The translations under genes were made by a program, and so were the position numbers. A model generated the notes under the pieces. The model ran no database searches, was not told where the DNA came from, and saw nothing but the letters and a program-made list of their open reading frames with translations. A DNA stretch of 22,147 bases, from positions 1-22,147 of the forward strand of contig CAZOOA010000051.1 in the NCBI GenBank assembly GCA_964581355.1, in the 5' to 3' direction. Numbering within the stretch: the stretch's first letter is position 1; every line of letters starts with the position of its first letter. Shown one piece after another: positions 7,663-15,159 of this stretch. This stretch comes from CAZOOA01 sp964581355. GTDB lineage: Bacteria > Bacillota > Dethiobacteria > DTU022 > UBA8154.

Positions 7663-8844
7663 TTAGCCCCGTTCTACGATGGTTGCACAGCCCTGTCCGC
7701 CTCCGATACATAGAGTAGCCAGTCCTTTACCCTGCCCTTTGCGCAGCAGTTGGTACAGCAACGTGACAAATATTCGCGCCCCGCTGGCGCCTATGGGATG
7801 ACCCAGGGCAATGGCTCCCCCGGAGAGGTTGGTCTTTTCCAGGTCAAAGTTAAGCTCCCTGGCCACGGCCAGGGCCTGGGCGGCAAAGGCTTCATTGGCT
7901 TCGATCACATCCAGGTCATCAACGCTCCAGCCGGATTTTTCCAGCGCTTTGCGGGTGGCCGGAATGGGACCTGTGCCCATAATGGCAGGCTCAACCCCGG
8001 CAGATGCATAACTAACTATGGTGGCAAGAGGGGTAATGCCAAGTTCTTTGGCTTTTTCTTCACTCATGAGCAGCACTGCTGCAGCTCCATCGTTAATTCC
8101 CGAGGCATTACCGGCAGTCACGCTGCCGTCCTTCTTAAAGGCGGGACGAAGTTTTTGTAAACCTTCCAGGGTTGTGCCTTTACGTGGATGTTCATCAGTA
8201 TCGAACATAACGGGATCCCCCTTGCGTTGAGGAACGGGTACAGGGATTATTTCATCCTTAAATAAACCCTCTTCTATAGCTTTTAAAGCACGCTCCTGGC
8301 TCCCCAGTGCCAGTTTGTCCTGGTCTTCACGGCTGATATTAAACTGCTCAGCAATGTTTTCTGCAGTTATTCCCATGTGTACATCGTTAAATGCACACCA
8401 TAATCCGTCTTTGATCATGCTGTCCACCAGGGAAGCATTACCCATGCGCCCTCCCCAGCGGGCCACATCAGTCAGGTACGGGGCCCGGCTCATGTTTTCC
8501 ATTCCTCCGGCAACGATGACGTCGGCATCACCCGCAGCGATAGCCTGTGCCCCCAAGTTGACCGATTTCAAACCCGAAGCGCAGACTTTGTTAATCGAAA
8601 GCGCCGGGATGGAAACATCCAGGCTTGCTTTTAGCGCAGCTTGACGGGCAGGATTTTGCCCCAGCCCGGCCTGCAGCACATTGCCAAAAATGACTTCCTG
8701 GACCATTTCAGGCGGAACATTGCTCCGCTGTAACACTTCTTTAATCACAAGTGCTCCCAGGTCTACTACAGGCACATCTTTCAAGGAACCCCCAAAGGTG
8801 CCGACAGGTGTCCGAACTGCCGCTACAACAACTACCTTTTTCAT
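7663..8844 (-). CDS. thlA: Acetyl-CoA C-acetyltransferase (biosynthetic-type thiolase)
   Basis: A 393-residue thiolase of standard length. The nucleophilic cysteine is Cys88 in NKVCASGLKS, the histidine is in GHPIGASG, and the second active-site cysteine is Cys379 in CIGGGQGCA. It condenses two acetyl-CoA to acetoacetyl-CoA, or cleaves it, in butyrate/butanol-type or polyhydroxyalkanoate metabolism or beta-oxidation; no hydroxybutyryl-CoA dehydrogenase or crotonase lies nearby to decide. The ATG at 8844 follows GAGGAGG. It runs in the same direction as the atp operon, 257 bp downstream of atpC, with the folded element 8873-9097 filling the gap. No clear own promoter was found. Confidence 0.93.
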   Translation of the reverse strand: MKKVVVVAAVRTPVGTFGGSLKDVPVVDLGALVIKEVLQRSNVPPEMVQEVIFGNVLQAGLGQNPARQAALKASLDVSIPALSINKVCASGLKSVNLGAQAIAAGDADVIVAGGMENMSRAPYLTDVARWGGRMGNASLVDSMIKDGLWCAFNDVHMGITAENIAEQFNISREDQDKLALGSQERALKAIEEGLFKDEIIPVPVPQRKGDPVMFDTDEHPRKGTTLEGLQKLRPAFKKDGSVTAGNASGINDGAAAVLLMSEEKAKELGITPLATIVSYASAGVEPAIMGTGPIPATRKALEKSGWSVDDLDVIEANEAFAAQALAVARELNFDLEKTNLSGGAIALGHPIGASGARIFVTLLYQLLRKGQGKGLATLCIGGGQGCATIVERG

Positions 8845-8872
8845 CTTTCAGCCTCCTCTAAAATATTTGTGT

Positions 8873-9097
8873 CTGCTCAGCCGTGCTGTTTTTAGGTTGG
8901 AGACATTACGAGCGAGGGGCTGCAGCAGTCGACTAAGGGAAAAATAGAGCAGATCGGCCCGTATGGGTGCGGGACGCCGAGGCCTGAGCTATGGATCACG
9001 AATGTCGACGGGAGCATAGGGCAAAAACCTGCAGCTGAGTCGCTGTTACTGCCGGCTAAGAGCCAGGCTTCAGCCTAAAAGCAGTACGGCTGAGCAG
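8873..9097 (+). ncRNA. ~225-bp folded element with 24-bp terminal inverted repeat; candidate structured RNA (HEARO-like?) or MITE
   Basis: Arms at 8873-8896 and 9074-9097 pair over all 24 positions. The two imperfect positions are G-U pairs if the + strand is transcribed and would be A-C mismatches on the other strand, which points to a + strand RNA. Inside, GCTGCAG (8919-8925) pairs with CTGCAGC (9029-9035). Nested in that, GTCGAC (8928-8933) can pair with GTCGAC (9004-9009). Local hairpins occur at 8955-8979 (CGGC...GCCG) and 9054-9064 (GGCT-AAG-AGCC). No ORF of note is present. The element begins right after atpC, five bases from its stop. Length, closing stem and motifs remind me of HEARO (IscB-associated omega-RNA type) elements, but that is an impression from memory, not a search result. 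Confidence 0.45.
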
Positions 9098-9101
9098 TAG
9101 C

Positions 9102-9518
9102 TTATTTTTTTTGCTGTTCTACTGCCTGTATACGCGCCTCAGCCTTCTTCAAGGACTTCATGGCTCTTTTAACGTCGACTCCTGCTTCCTCACCCTGCAT
9201 CAAGCGCTCCTCCGCGCGACGCTTTGCTTCTTCGGCGCGTTTCAAATCTATTTCTTCCGGAAGCTCCGCAGCATCTGCCAGCACGGTAATTTGTTCGGGG
9301 ATAATTTCCAAAAAACCACCCCCACTTACTGCTATAGGATTAAATACCTTGTTTCTCTTTATTTTTAGTACACTTTCCGGAATAAGTGTTACCAGCGGGG
9401 TATGATCGAAAAGTATTCCTATTTCGCCTTCAGTACCCCTGGCAATGACCATTTCTACGTTTTCATCATATATTGTTCTCTCAGGTGTTATTATCCTAAA
9501 GCGTACTTCTTTGCTCAT
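9102..9518 (-). CDS. atpC: ATP synthase F1 subunit epsilon
   Basis: 138 residues, normal length, with the N-terminal beta-sandwich (VRFRIITPERTIYDENVEMV, then GEIGILFDHTPLVTLI) and a C-terminal two-helix domain rich in Glu/Lys/Arg/Ala. It belongs to the central stalk, contacts the c-ring and gamma, and in many bacteria inhibits ATP hydrolysis through its C-terminal helices. The ATG at 9518 follows AAGGAG. It is the last gene of the operon, 42 bp after atpD; no terminator is visible right behind it, only the folded element. Confidence 0.95.
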   Translation of the reverse strand: MSKEVRFRIITPERTIYDENVEMVIARGTEGEIGILFDHTPLVTLIPESVLKIKRNKVFNPIAVSGGGFLEIIPEQITVLADAAELPEEIDLKRAEEAKRRAEERLMQGEEAGVDVKRAMKSLKKAEARIQAVEQQKK

Positions 9519-9560
9519 ATCTCTCGCTCCTTATAGCGCACTTCCTGAAATTATCAATAT

Positions 9561-10961
9561 TTATACTCCTATTTTTTCGGCCTTGGCCAATGCCTCATCA
9601 ATGGTTCCTACCATGTAAAAAGCATCTTCCGGAAGATTATCATGCTCACCGTCTAAAATCTCCTTGAAGCCTTTGATAGTATCCTTAATATTGACATAAG
9701 CTCCGGGAATACCGGTAAACTGCTCCGCTACAAAAAAGGGCTGAGAAAGAAAACGCTGGATCCTACGCGCCCTGTTAACGACTACTTTATCTTGCTCAGA
9801 GAGTTCTTCCATACCTAAGATAGCGATTATATCCTGCAGCTCCTTGTAGCGCTGGAGCACTACCTGTACTTCTCGAGCAACATCAAAGTGCTCCTGGCCG
9901 ATGAGGTTGGGGTCTAGAAGCCTGGAGTCAGATGACAAGGGGTCTACCGCAGGATAAATACCCATCTCTGCAACAGACCTTTCCAACACAACGCTGGCAT
10001 CCAGGTGGGCAAAAGCTGTCGCCGGAGCAGGATCTGTGGGGTCATCCGCGGGCACAAAGACTGCCTGGATAGAAGTAATTGATCCTCGTTTTGTCGTAGT
10101 AATCCTCTCTTGCAGCTGTCCCATTTCCAGCTGCAGGGTGGGCTGATAACCTACAGCGGAGGGCATCCTTCCCAGCAGGGCGGAAACTTCTGTGCCTGCC
10201 TGGGAAAAGCGGAAAATATTATCTATAAAGAGAAGCACATCCTGCCCGGCAACATCTCTGAAATATTCAGCCTGGCAAAGGGCCGATAATCCAACACGCA
10301 GGCGTGCGCCAGGGGGTTCTGTCATCTGCCCAAAAACCATGGTAGTACTGTCAATAACTCCCGATTCTTTCATTTCCAACCATAGGTCATTACCTTCCCT
10401 GGTACGTTCACCCACACCACCAAACACAGACACGCCCCCATGTTCGTAAGCAACGGATCTAATTAGTTCCATAATAACAACAGTTTTACCAACACCAGCG
10501 CCACCAAACAGGCCAACCTTTCCCCCGCGGACAAAAGGCACCAAAAGGTCAATCACCTTTACACCCGTTTCCAACATCTGCGTAGCAGGTTCCTGCTCTT
10601 CAAAGGACGGCGGAACACGGTGGATAGAATACTTATCTTCTCCTTCTACAGGTGAACCCTCGTCAATAACCTCTCCTTTAACATTAAATACTCTTCCCAG
10701 GGTGGACCGCCCTACTGGCACTGAAATAGGATTGCCACTATCTACTGCTTCCATGCCTCTAACCAATCCTTCAGTGGGGTCCATGCTGACACAGCGCACC
10801 ACTCCATCTCCTAGATGCTGAGCTGCCTCCAGTGTGAGATCAAACCCTTTTTCCTCATCCACTATCTTTATCATGTTGTATATAGCAGGCAGCTCTCCTT
10901 CTGGAAAAGCAATATCGACAACCGGACCAATTATTTGTACAACTTTTCCTTCATTTGCCAT
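9561..10961 (-). CDS. atpD: ATP synthase F1 subunit beta (catalytic)
   Basis: 466 residues. Walker A GGAGVGKT is at 153-160, the catalytic glutamate is in GGVGERTREGNDLW, Walker B in VLLFIDNIFRFSQAGTE, and the DELSD-type loop reads MEELSEQDK. This subunit carries the catalytic nucleotide sites of F1. The ATG at 10961 follows GGGGGAG, 99 bp after atpG, a longer gap than most in this operon. Everything expected of a working beta subunit is present. Confidence 0.98.
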   Translation of the reverse strand: MANEGKVVQIIGPVVDIAFPEGELPAIYNMIKIVDEEKGFDLTLEAAQHLGDGVVRCVSMDPTEGLVRGMEAVDSGNPISVPVGRSTLGRVFNVKGEVIDEGSPVEGEDKYSIHRVPPSFEEQEPATQMLETGVKVIDLLVPFVRGGKVGLFGGAGVGKTVVIMELIRSVAYEHGGVSVFGGVGERTREGNDLWLEMKESGVIDSTTMVFGQMTEPPGARLRVGLSALCQAEYFRDVAGQDVLLFIDNIFRFSQAGTEVSALLGRMPSAVGYQPTLQLEMGQLQERITTTKRGSITSIQAVFVPADDPTDPAPATAFAHLDASVVLERSVAEMGIYPAVDPLSSDSRLLDPNLIGQEHFDVAREVQVVLQRYKELQDIIAILGMEELSEQDKVVVNRARRIQRFLSQPFFVAEQFTGIPGAYVNIKDTIKGFKEILDGEHDNLPEDAFYMVGTIDEALAKAEKIGV

Positions 10962-11060
10962 AAATCTACTCCCCCTTCTTTACAACCATACCTGATAATT
11001 TTTCTGCCCCACATGAGCTACACCTTAACTATATATAAAAGAAAAGGTTGAAGTTATGAT

Positions 11061-11954
11061 TTATCCTCTTAAAGCTTCGGAAGTATTGACTATCTCCAGT
11101 ATCTCTTGAGTAATGGCCGCCTGGCGTGCCTTGTTATATTTAAGAGTTAAATTTTCTATCATTTCCTTGGCGTTCTCGGTAGCAGTCCTCATGGCGGTCA
11201 TTCGAGAACCAAATTCCGATGCTTTTGCTTCCAACAATCCAACATATATCAGACTGTTTAAATAGCGCGGCAGCAAGTCTTTCATAACCGTTTCCGGGTC
11301 AGGTTCATATTGGTAAAATGATACTTCACCCAAGTCCCCTACGGCATCTTTTTCCTGCTGCTCATCTTCCTGCATATGCTCAGCTCCCATGGGCAGAAGC
11401 TGGTAGCAAACAGGTCTCTGCACCATGGGATTAACAAATTCACTGTAGACAAGCTTTGCACTTCCTATCTCATCATCCATAAATAACTGCAGCATGTACT
11501 CGCCTATCTCCCTGGCCTGGGCATAGCCAGGCCTGTCGTCTATATCTATATGCTCCCGAATTATATTGTAACCTTTTCGCCGATAGGTATCTCTGCCTTT
11601 GCGGCCTATGGCTATTATTGACACCTCATCTTTGGGTAGTTTTTCCATTTCCTGATCTGCACGGCGAAGCAAGTTGGTATTATAACTGCCGCATAAACCG
11701 CGGTCTGAGGACACAACCACAAAACAGTTAACCTTTGACTCCCCTTCCCACAGCAGTGGAACGCTTATATCCAGTGAGTTCCTGAATATCCGTGCGATCG
11801 CCTGCCTGAGGTTTTCCGTAAAAGGCCTTGCTGCTTCCGCCTTTTCCTGGGCACGGTAAAGCTTTGCTGCTGCTACCATTTCCATGGCCTGGGTTATCTT
11901 TTGCGTATTCTGCACACTTTTGATACGCCTGCTTATCTCTTTTGTTCCTCGCAA
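11061..11954 (-). CDS. atpG: ATP synthase F1 subunit gamma
   Basis: 297 residues. The conserved N-terminal helix (EISRRIKSVQNTQKITQAMEM) and C-terminal helix (NAKEMIENLTLKYNKARQA) form the rotating coiled-coil axle; SDRGLCGSYN marks the central domain. It is slightly longer than the common ~285 because of an acidic insertion around 193-210 (HMQEDEQQEKDAVGD). The start is TTG at 11954, seven bases after AGGTGGG. It couples c-ring rotation to the beta subunits. It lies 56 bp after atpA. Confidence 0.96.
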   Translation of the reverse strand: MRGTKEISRRIKSVQNTQKITQAMEMVAAAKLYRAQEKAEAARPFTENLRQAIARIFRNSLDISVPLLWEGESKVNCFVVVSSDRGLCGSYNTNLLRRADQEMEKLPKDEVSIIAIGRKGRDTYRRKGYNIIREHIDIDDRPGYAQAREIGEYMLQLFMDDEIGSAKLVYSEFVNPMVQRPVCYQLLPMGAEHMQEDEQQEKDAVGDLGEVSFYQYEPDPETVMKDLLPRYLNSLIYVGLLEAKASEFGSRMTAMRTATENAKEMIENLTLKYNKARQAAITQEILEIVNTSEALRG

Positions 11955-12010
11955 TCTTTATCCCACCTTGTCTTAGAGCCTATTCAACCTCACTTTCACC
12001 GCAGCCAAAT

Positions 12011-13555
12011 TCAAGCAGTGGCCTGCTGGTCCTCGGAAGTTCCTGTTTCTGCTAGAAATGTTTTATTGAATTCCTCCAACGCAGACTTAAATTCATCCTC
12101 TACATCTTCAGAGAGATCCCCTGTTTCTTGAATCCTTTTCCCAATATGCGAATAGTTCATATCCATAAACTGAAAGAATTCTTTTTCATACCGTTCAATG
12201 TTTTCAATCGGTACAGGATCGAGCATGCCGTGAGTACCAGCAAAAATAATCATTACCTGTTTTTCCATGGGAAGAGGGCTGTATTGGGACTGCTTTAGAA
12301 TTTCTACCAACCTTTCCCCGCGGCGCAGCCTGGCTTGCGTGGCTTTATCCAACTCTGTACCAAACTGGGCAAAAGCCTGCAGCTCACGGTACTGGGCCAG
12401 GTCCAACCTTAAGCGACCCGCTACTCGTTTCATCGCTCTAGTCTGGGCATTACCGCCGACCCGGGAAACGGATAGACCCACGCTAATGGCCGGGCGTACT
12501 CCTGCAAAGAAGAGGTCACGCTCAAGATAAATCTGTCCGTCTGTAATAGAAATAACATTGGTGGGAATGTATGCCGAAATATCCCCTTCCTGCGTTTCAA
12601 TAATGGGCAGCGCAGTAAGGGAACCGCCTCCGTTTTCATCGCTGTACTTTGCTGCTCTTTCCAGCAACCTGGAATGGAGGTAAAAAATATCACCCGGAAA
12701 TGCTTCTCTGCCCGGCGGGCGTCTAAGCAGCAGGGAAAGCTCCCTGTAAGCAACAGCGTGCTTGGAAAGGTCATCGTATATTACCAGAACGTGTTTGCCG
12801 TTATCCATAAACTCTTCGCCCATGGCACATCCAGCGTAGGGAGCAAAATACAACATTGGGGCAGGCTCACTGGCTGTGGCAGCTACTACAGTAGTATATT
12901 CCATAGCCCCGTGTTCTTCGAGGATCTGCACAACTCCTGCCACGCGGGACCTTTTCTGCCCAATAGCAACGTAAATACAGTACACATCTGTATCCTTTTG
13001 ATTAATGATAGTGTCAATCGGTATGGCTGTTTTGCCGGTCCCCCTGTCTCCAATTATAAGCTCTCTCTGCCCACGGCCTATCGGTATCATGGAATCTATA
13101 GCCTTAAGACCCGTCTGCAGCGGCTCATTGACCGGCTGACGCTGGGTAACTCCAGGGGCAATCCTTTCCACGGGGCGGTAACGGTCGGTTTCAATAGGCC
13201 CTTTACCGTCTATAGGTTCTCCCAAAGAATTGACCACCCTGCCCAGCATTGCATCGCCTACAGGAACCTGGGCAATACGGCCTGTACTTTTAACAAGGTC
13301 ACCTTCTTTAATCTTTTCATATTCGCCCATGATAACAACACCGATGTTATCTTGTTCCAGGTTTAAGGCCATTCCGTACACGTCATTGGGAAACTCTAAA
13401 AGCTCCATGGACATGCAGCTTTCCAGGCCATAGACCCTGGCTATACTGTCACCAATGTAGATAACTTCCCCTGTATCTACCATTTCCATTTTTTCCTGGT
13501 AACTCTCTATCTGTTTCTTTAATATTTCACTAATTTCATCAGGTCTGACGCTCAT
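12011..13555 (-). CDS. atpA: ATP synthase F1 subunit alpha
   Basis: 514 residues with the regulatory nucleotide site of F1. The P-loop is GDRGTGKT (169-176); most alpha subunits read GDRQTGKT, so the usual Gln is replaced by Gly here. The arginine-finger region SVSRVGGNAQ is intact. The ATG at 13555 follows GGGGTGA; the gene starts five bases after atpH ends, consistent with translational coupling. Otherwise a standard alpha subunit. Confidence 0.97.
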   Translation of the reverse strand: MSVRPDEISEILKKQIESYQEKMEMVDTGEVIYIGDSIARVYGLESCMSMELLEFPNDVYGMALNLEQDNIGVVIMGEYEKIKEGDLVKSTGRIAQVPVGDAMLGRVVNSLGEPIDGKGPIETDRYRPVERIAPGVTQRQPVNEPLQTGLKAIDSMIPIGRGQRELIIGDRGTGKTAIPIDTIINQKDTDVYCIYVAIGQKRSRVAGVVQILEEHGAMEYTTVVAATASEPAPMLYFAPYAGCAMGEEFMDNGKHVLVIYDDLSKHAVAYRELSLLLRRPPGREAFPGDIFYLHSRLLERAAKYSDENGGGSLTALPIIETQEGDISAYIPTNVISITDGQIYLERDLFFAGVRPAISVGLSVSRVGGNAQTRAMKRVAGRLRLDLAQYRELQAFAQFGTELDKATQARLRRGERLVEILKQSQYSPLPMEKQVMIIFAGTHGMLDPVPIENIERYEKEFFQFMDMNYSHIGKRIQETGDLSEDVEDEFKSALEEFNKTFLAETGTSEDQQATA

Positions 13556-13560
13556 CTATT

Positions 13561-14130
13561 TCACCCCTTGTTACTGCTTTCTTCTCTTTGGAGCAACTGA
13601 TCTTCCAGTTTCTTTAACCGGGTTTCCAGGCTCCCATCCAGCATGAGAGTGCCTGCTTTAAGGATAATTCCTCCCTTCATGGAGGGATCGACCTTTTCTT
13701 CCAGAACCACCTTGTGTCCCAAATACTTTTCCATGTTTTCTGCAATTTTACTTCTTTGTTCTTCTTTTAATTCTGAAGGAGAAGTCACCTCTACTACCTG
13801 GATATTACGGGCTTCCTGGTAGTAGCGGCGGAAAAGTTCTATCGTCTCCTGGAGAATATCCTCTCTTTTTTTATCTATAACTATATACAGAAAATGCAAT
13901 AGTTCTGCGGGAACTTTTTCTTCTTTTGATTTCAGGATATCCTGTAAGATTCCTTTTTTGTCCTTTTCTTCTATAAGGGGATGTTGAAGAATATCCTTTA
14001 ACCTGGGTTCTTGGAGCAAATGTTTTTCCAGGAATTTCAGTCCTGAAAATACTTTTTCAGAAACATCTTTTTCATGGCTTAACCGGTACAAGGCCCGGGC
14101 ATAATTTTTAGCAATCGCTACACTTGTCAT
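13561..14130 (-). CDS. atpH: ATP synthase subunit delta (OSCP)
   Basis: 189 residues, all-helical N-terminal domain (AIAKNYARALYRLSHEKD) and a C-terminal part with the family pattern VDPSMKGGIILKAGTLMLDGSLETRL. It links the peripheral stalk b subunits to the top of F1. Its ATG at 14130 overlaps the atpF stop by four bases (ATGA), so the two are translationally coupled. Confidence 0.95.
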   Translation of the reverse strand: MTSVAIAKNYARALYRLSHEKDVSEKVFSGLKFLEKHLLQEPRLKDILQHPLIEEKDKKGILQDILKSKEEKVPAELLHFLYIVIDKKREDILQETIELFRRYYQEARNIQVVEVTSPSELKEEQRSKIAENMEKYLGHKVVLEEKVDPSMKGGIILKAGTLMLDGSLETRLKKLEDQLLQREESSNKG

Positions 14131-14627
14131 GAGGCTTTACCTACCTCTTCCAGATATCGTTCGATTAATTTTTCCTGAGAGGCCTCATCGAGTTCTTTTT
14201 CCAAAATTTTGCCGGCTACGGCTACAGAAATGCTGACAATAACTTGCCTTAGATCATCAAATGCCTTTTTCTTTTCTGCTTCTATCTCGCTGCTGGCCTT
14301 AGCCATCATTTCTTCAGCTTTTTGGTTTGCTTCTTTTTTTGCCTCCCTCATTATTTCATCGCTCTGCGCATAAGCTTTTTCTACTATCTGCCGGGCCTCT
14401 CTGCGCGCTTCCTGGATCGTTGCCTCATACTCATTGTTTAACTGTTCTTGTCTTTTACGGTTCTCTTCAGCAAGCTTAATCCCTTCTTCTATCTCCCTTG
14501 TCCTGCTTTCCATGAAATTGGACAGGTGGCGATACAGGAGTTTTCTCAAGACAAGGTAGAGAATGATAACGTTTGCCGCCAAAAAAGCTAGTTGTACAAA
14601 GTCAATATCAATAATTACTTCATTCAA
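14127..14627 (-). CDS. atpF: ATP synthase F0 subunit b
   Basis: 166 residues. One N-terminal membrane helix (about 10-30, FVQLAFLAANVIILYLVL) is followed by a long charged helix (EEGIKLAEENRKRQEQLNNE onward) that forms the peripheral stalk. The start is TTG at 14627, seven bases after GGAGGG; the ATG just before it is in another frame and ends quickly. It is the only b gene visible, so a b2 homodimer is expected. Confidence 0.95.
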   Translation of the reverse strand: MNEVIIDIDFVQLAFLAANVIILYLVLRKLLYRHLSNFMESRTREIEEGIKLAEENRKRQEQLNNEYEATIQEARREARQIVEKAYAQSDEIMREAKKEANQKAEEMMAKASSEIEAEKKKAFDDLRQVIVSISVAVAGKILEKELDEASQEKLIERYLEEVGKAS

Positions 14628-14686
14628 AACTCATCCCTCCCCTCTTTTTACGGGAGCCTAACAGTATCTTTTCCTCAAACGCCTAC

Positions 14687-14938
14687 CTAAACCAATGGAT
14701 TGGCATAGAGGAGAATTAAGGCTATTACCAGGGCATAGATACCTGTGGTCTCCGCAACGGCGGCTCCTAGGAGCATAGTTCTCAAAACAACTCCTTGCGC
14801 TTCAGGTTGACGTCCTACCGCTTCCGTACCTTTACCTGCAGCATAACCCTGTCCAATACCGGCACCAATTCCTGCAATCATTGCGACTCCGGCTCCAAGG
14901 GCGGAAGCTGCCAGAATAAGCTCTTGTCCACTGATCAT
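14687..14938 (-). CDS. atpE: ATP synthase F0 subunit c, single hairpin, Na+-type
   Basis: 83 residues, two membrane helices with the polar loop GRQPEAQG. Ion-site residues align with the Ilyobacter tartaricus Na+ c-ring (Gln32, Val63, Glu65, Ser66, Thr67, Tyr70): Gln30 in GAGIGQGYAAG, then Val61, Glu63, Thr64, Thr65 and Tyr68 in AVAETTGIYAL. The complete set argues for Na+ rather than H+ coupling. It has a strong AAAGGAGG ribosome site before the ATG at 14938, fitting a protein needed in many copies. It is preceded by an unusual 220-bp gap after the triple-hairpin gene. Confidence 0.96.
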   Translation of the reverse strand: MISGQELILAASALGAGVAMIAGIGAGIGQGYAAGKGTEAVGRQPEAQGVVLRTMLLGAAVAETTGIYALVIALILLYANPLV

Positions 14939-15159
14939 TCGTGTATTCCTCCTTTTTAAATGTTCTACCCTGAAAACCCTTGTAAAGGTACACAGCTATA
15001 GCTTGTGACTGCTGGAGCTGATACTTGCAGCCTTGCATTAAAGCACCATTTTTACTCTATCAACTTGCTATGGCTTCTTCTACCGTGACCTTGTATCCAA
15101 GTCCTTTCAGTGTCCTTTCATTTTCTTTAAGTCATTGTTCGCAATTACGCTTTTTTCCC
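14939..15159. other. 220-bp gap inside the atp operon
   Basis: Much longer than the other spacers in this operon. It contains a near-palindrome CACAGCTATAGCTTGTG around 14991-15007 and, on the minus strand, TTGATA followed 15 bp later by TTTAAT, a possible weak internal promoter for atpE. No c-like coding remnant is visible. It may regulate the ratio of the two c-type proteins; that is inference. Confidence 0.4.

Noticed and set aside
12674..13366. 230-codon open frame on the + strand opposite atpA
   Set aside because: It lies entirely antisense to an intact, strongly conserved gene, has no ribosome site or recognisable domain, and reflects codon bias of atpA.
14939..15159. 23-codon open stretch (ending ...KVTVEEAIAS) on the minus strand in the gap between the c-type genes, thought to be a c-gene remnant
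   Set aside because: A stop codon precedes it, there is no start or ribosome site, and the residues are charged and unlike a c hairpin.
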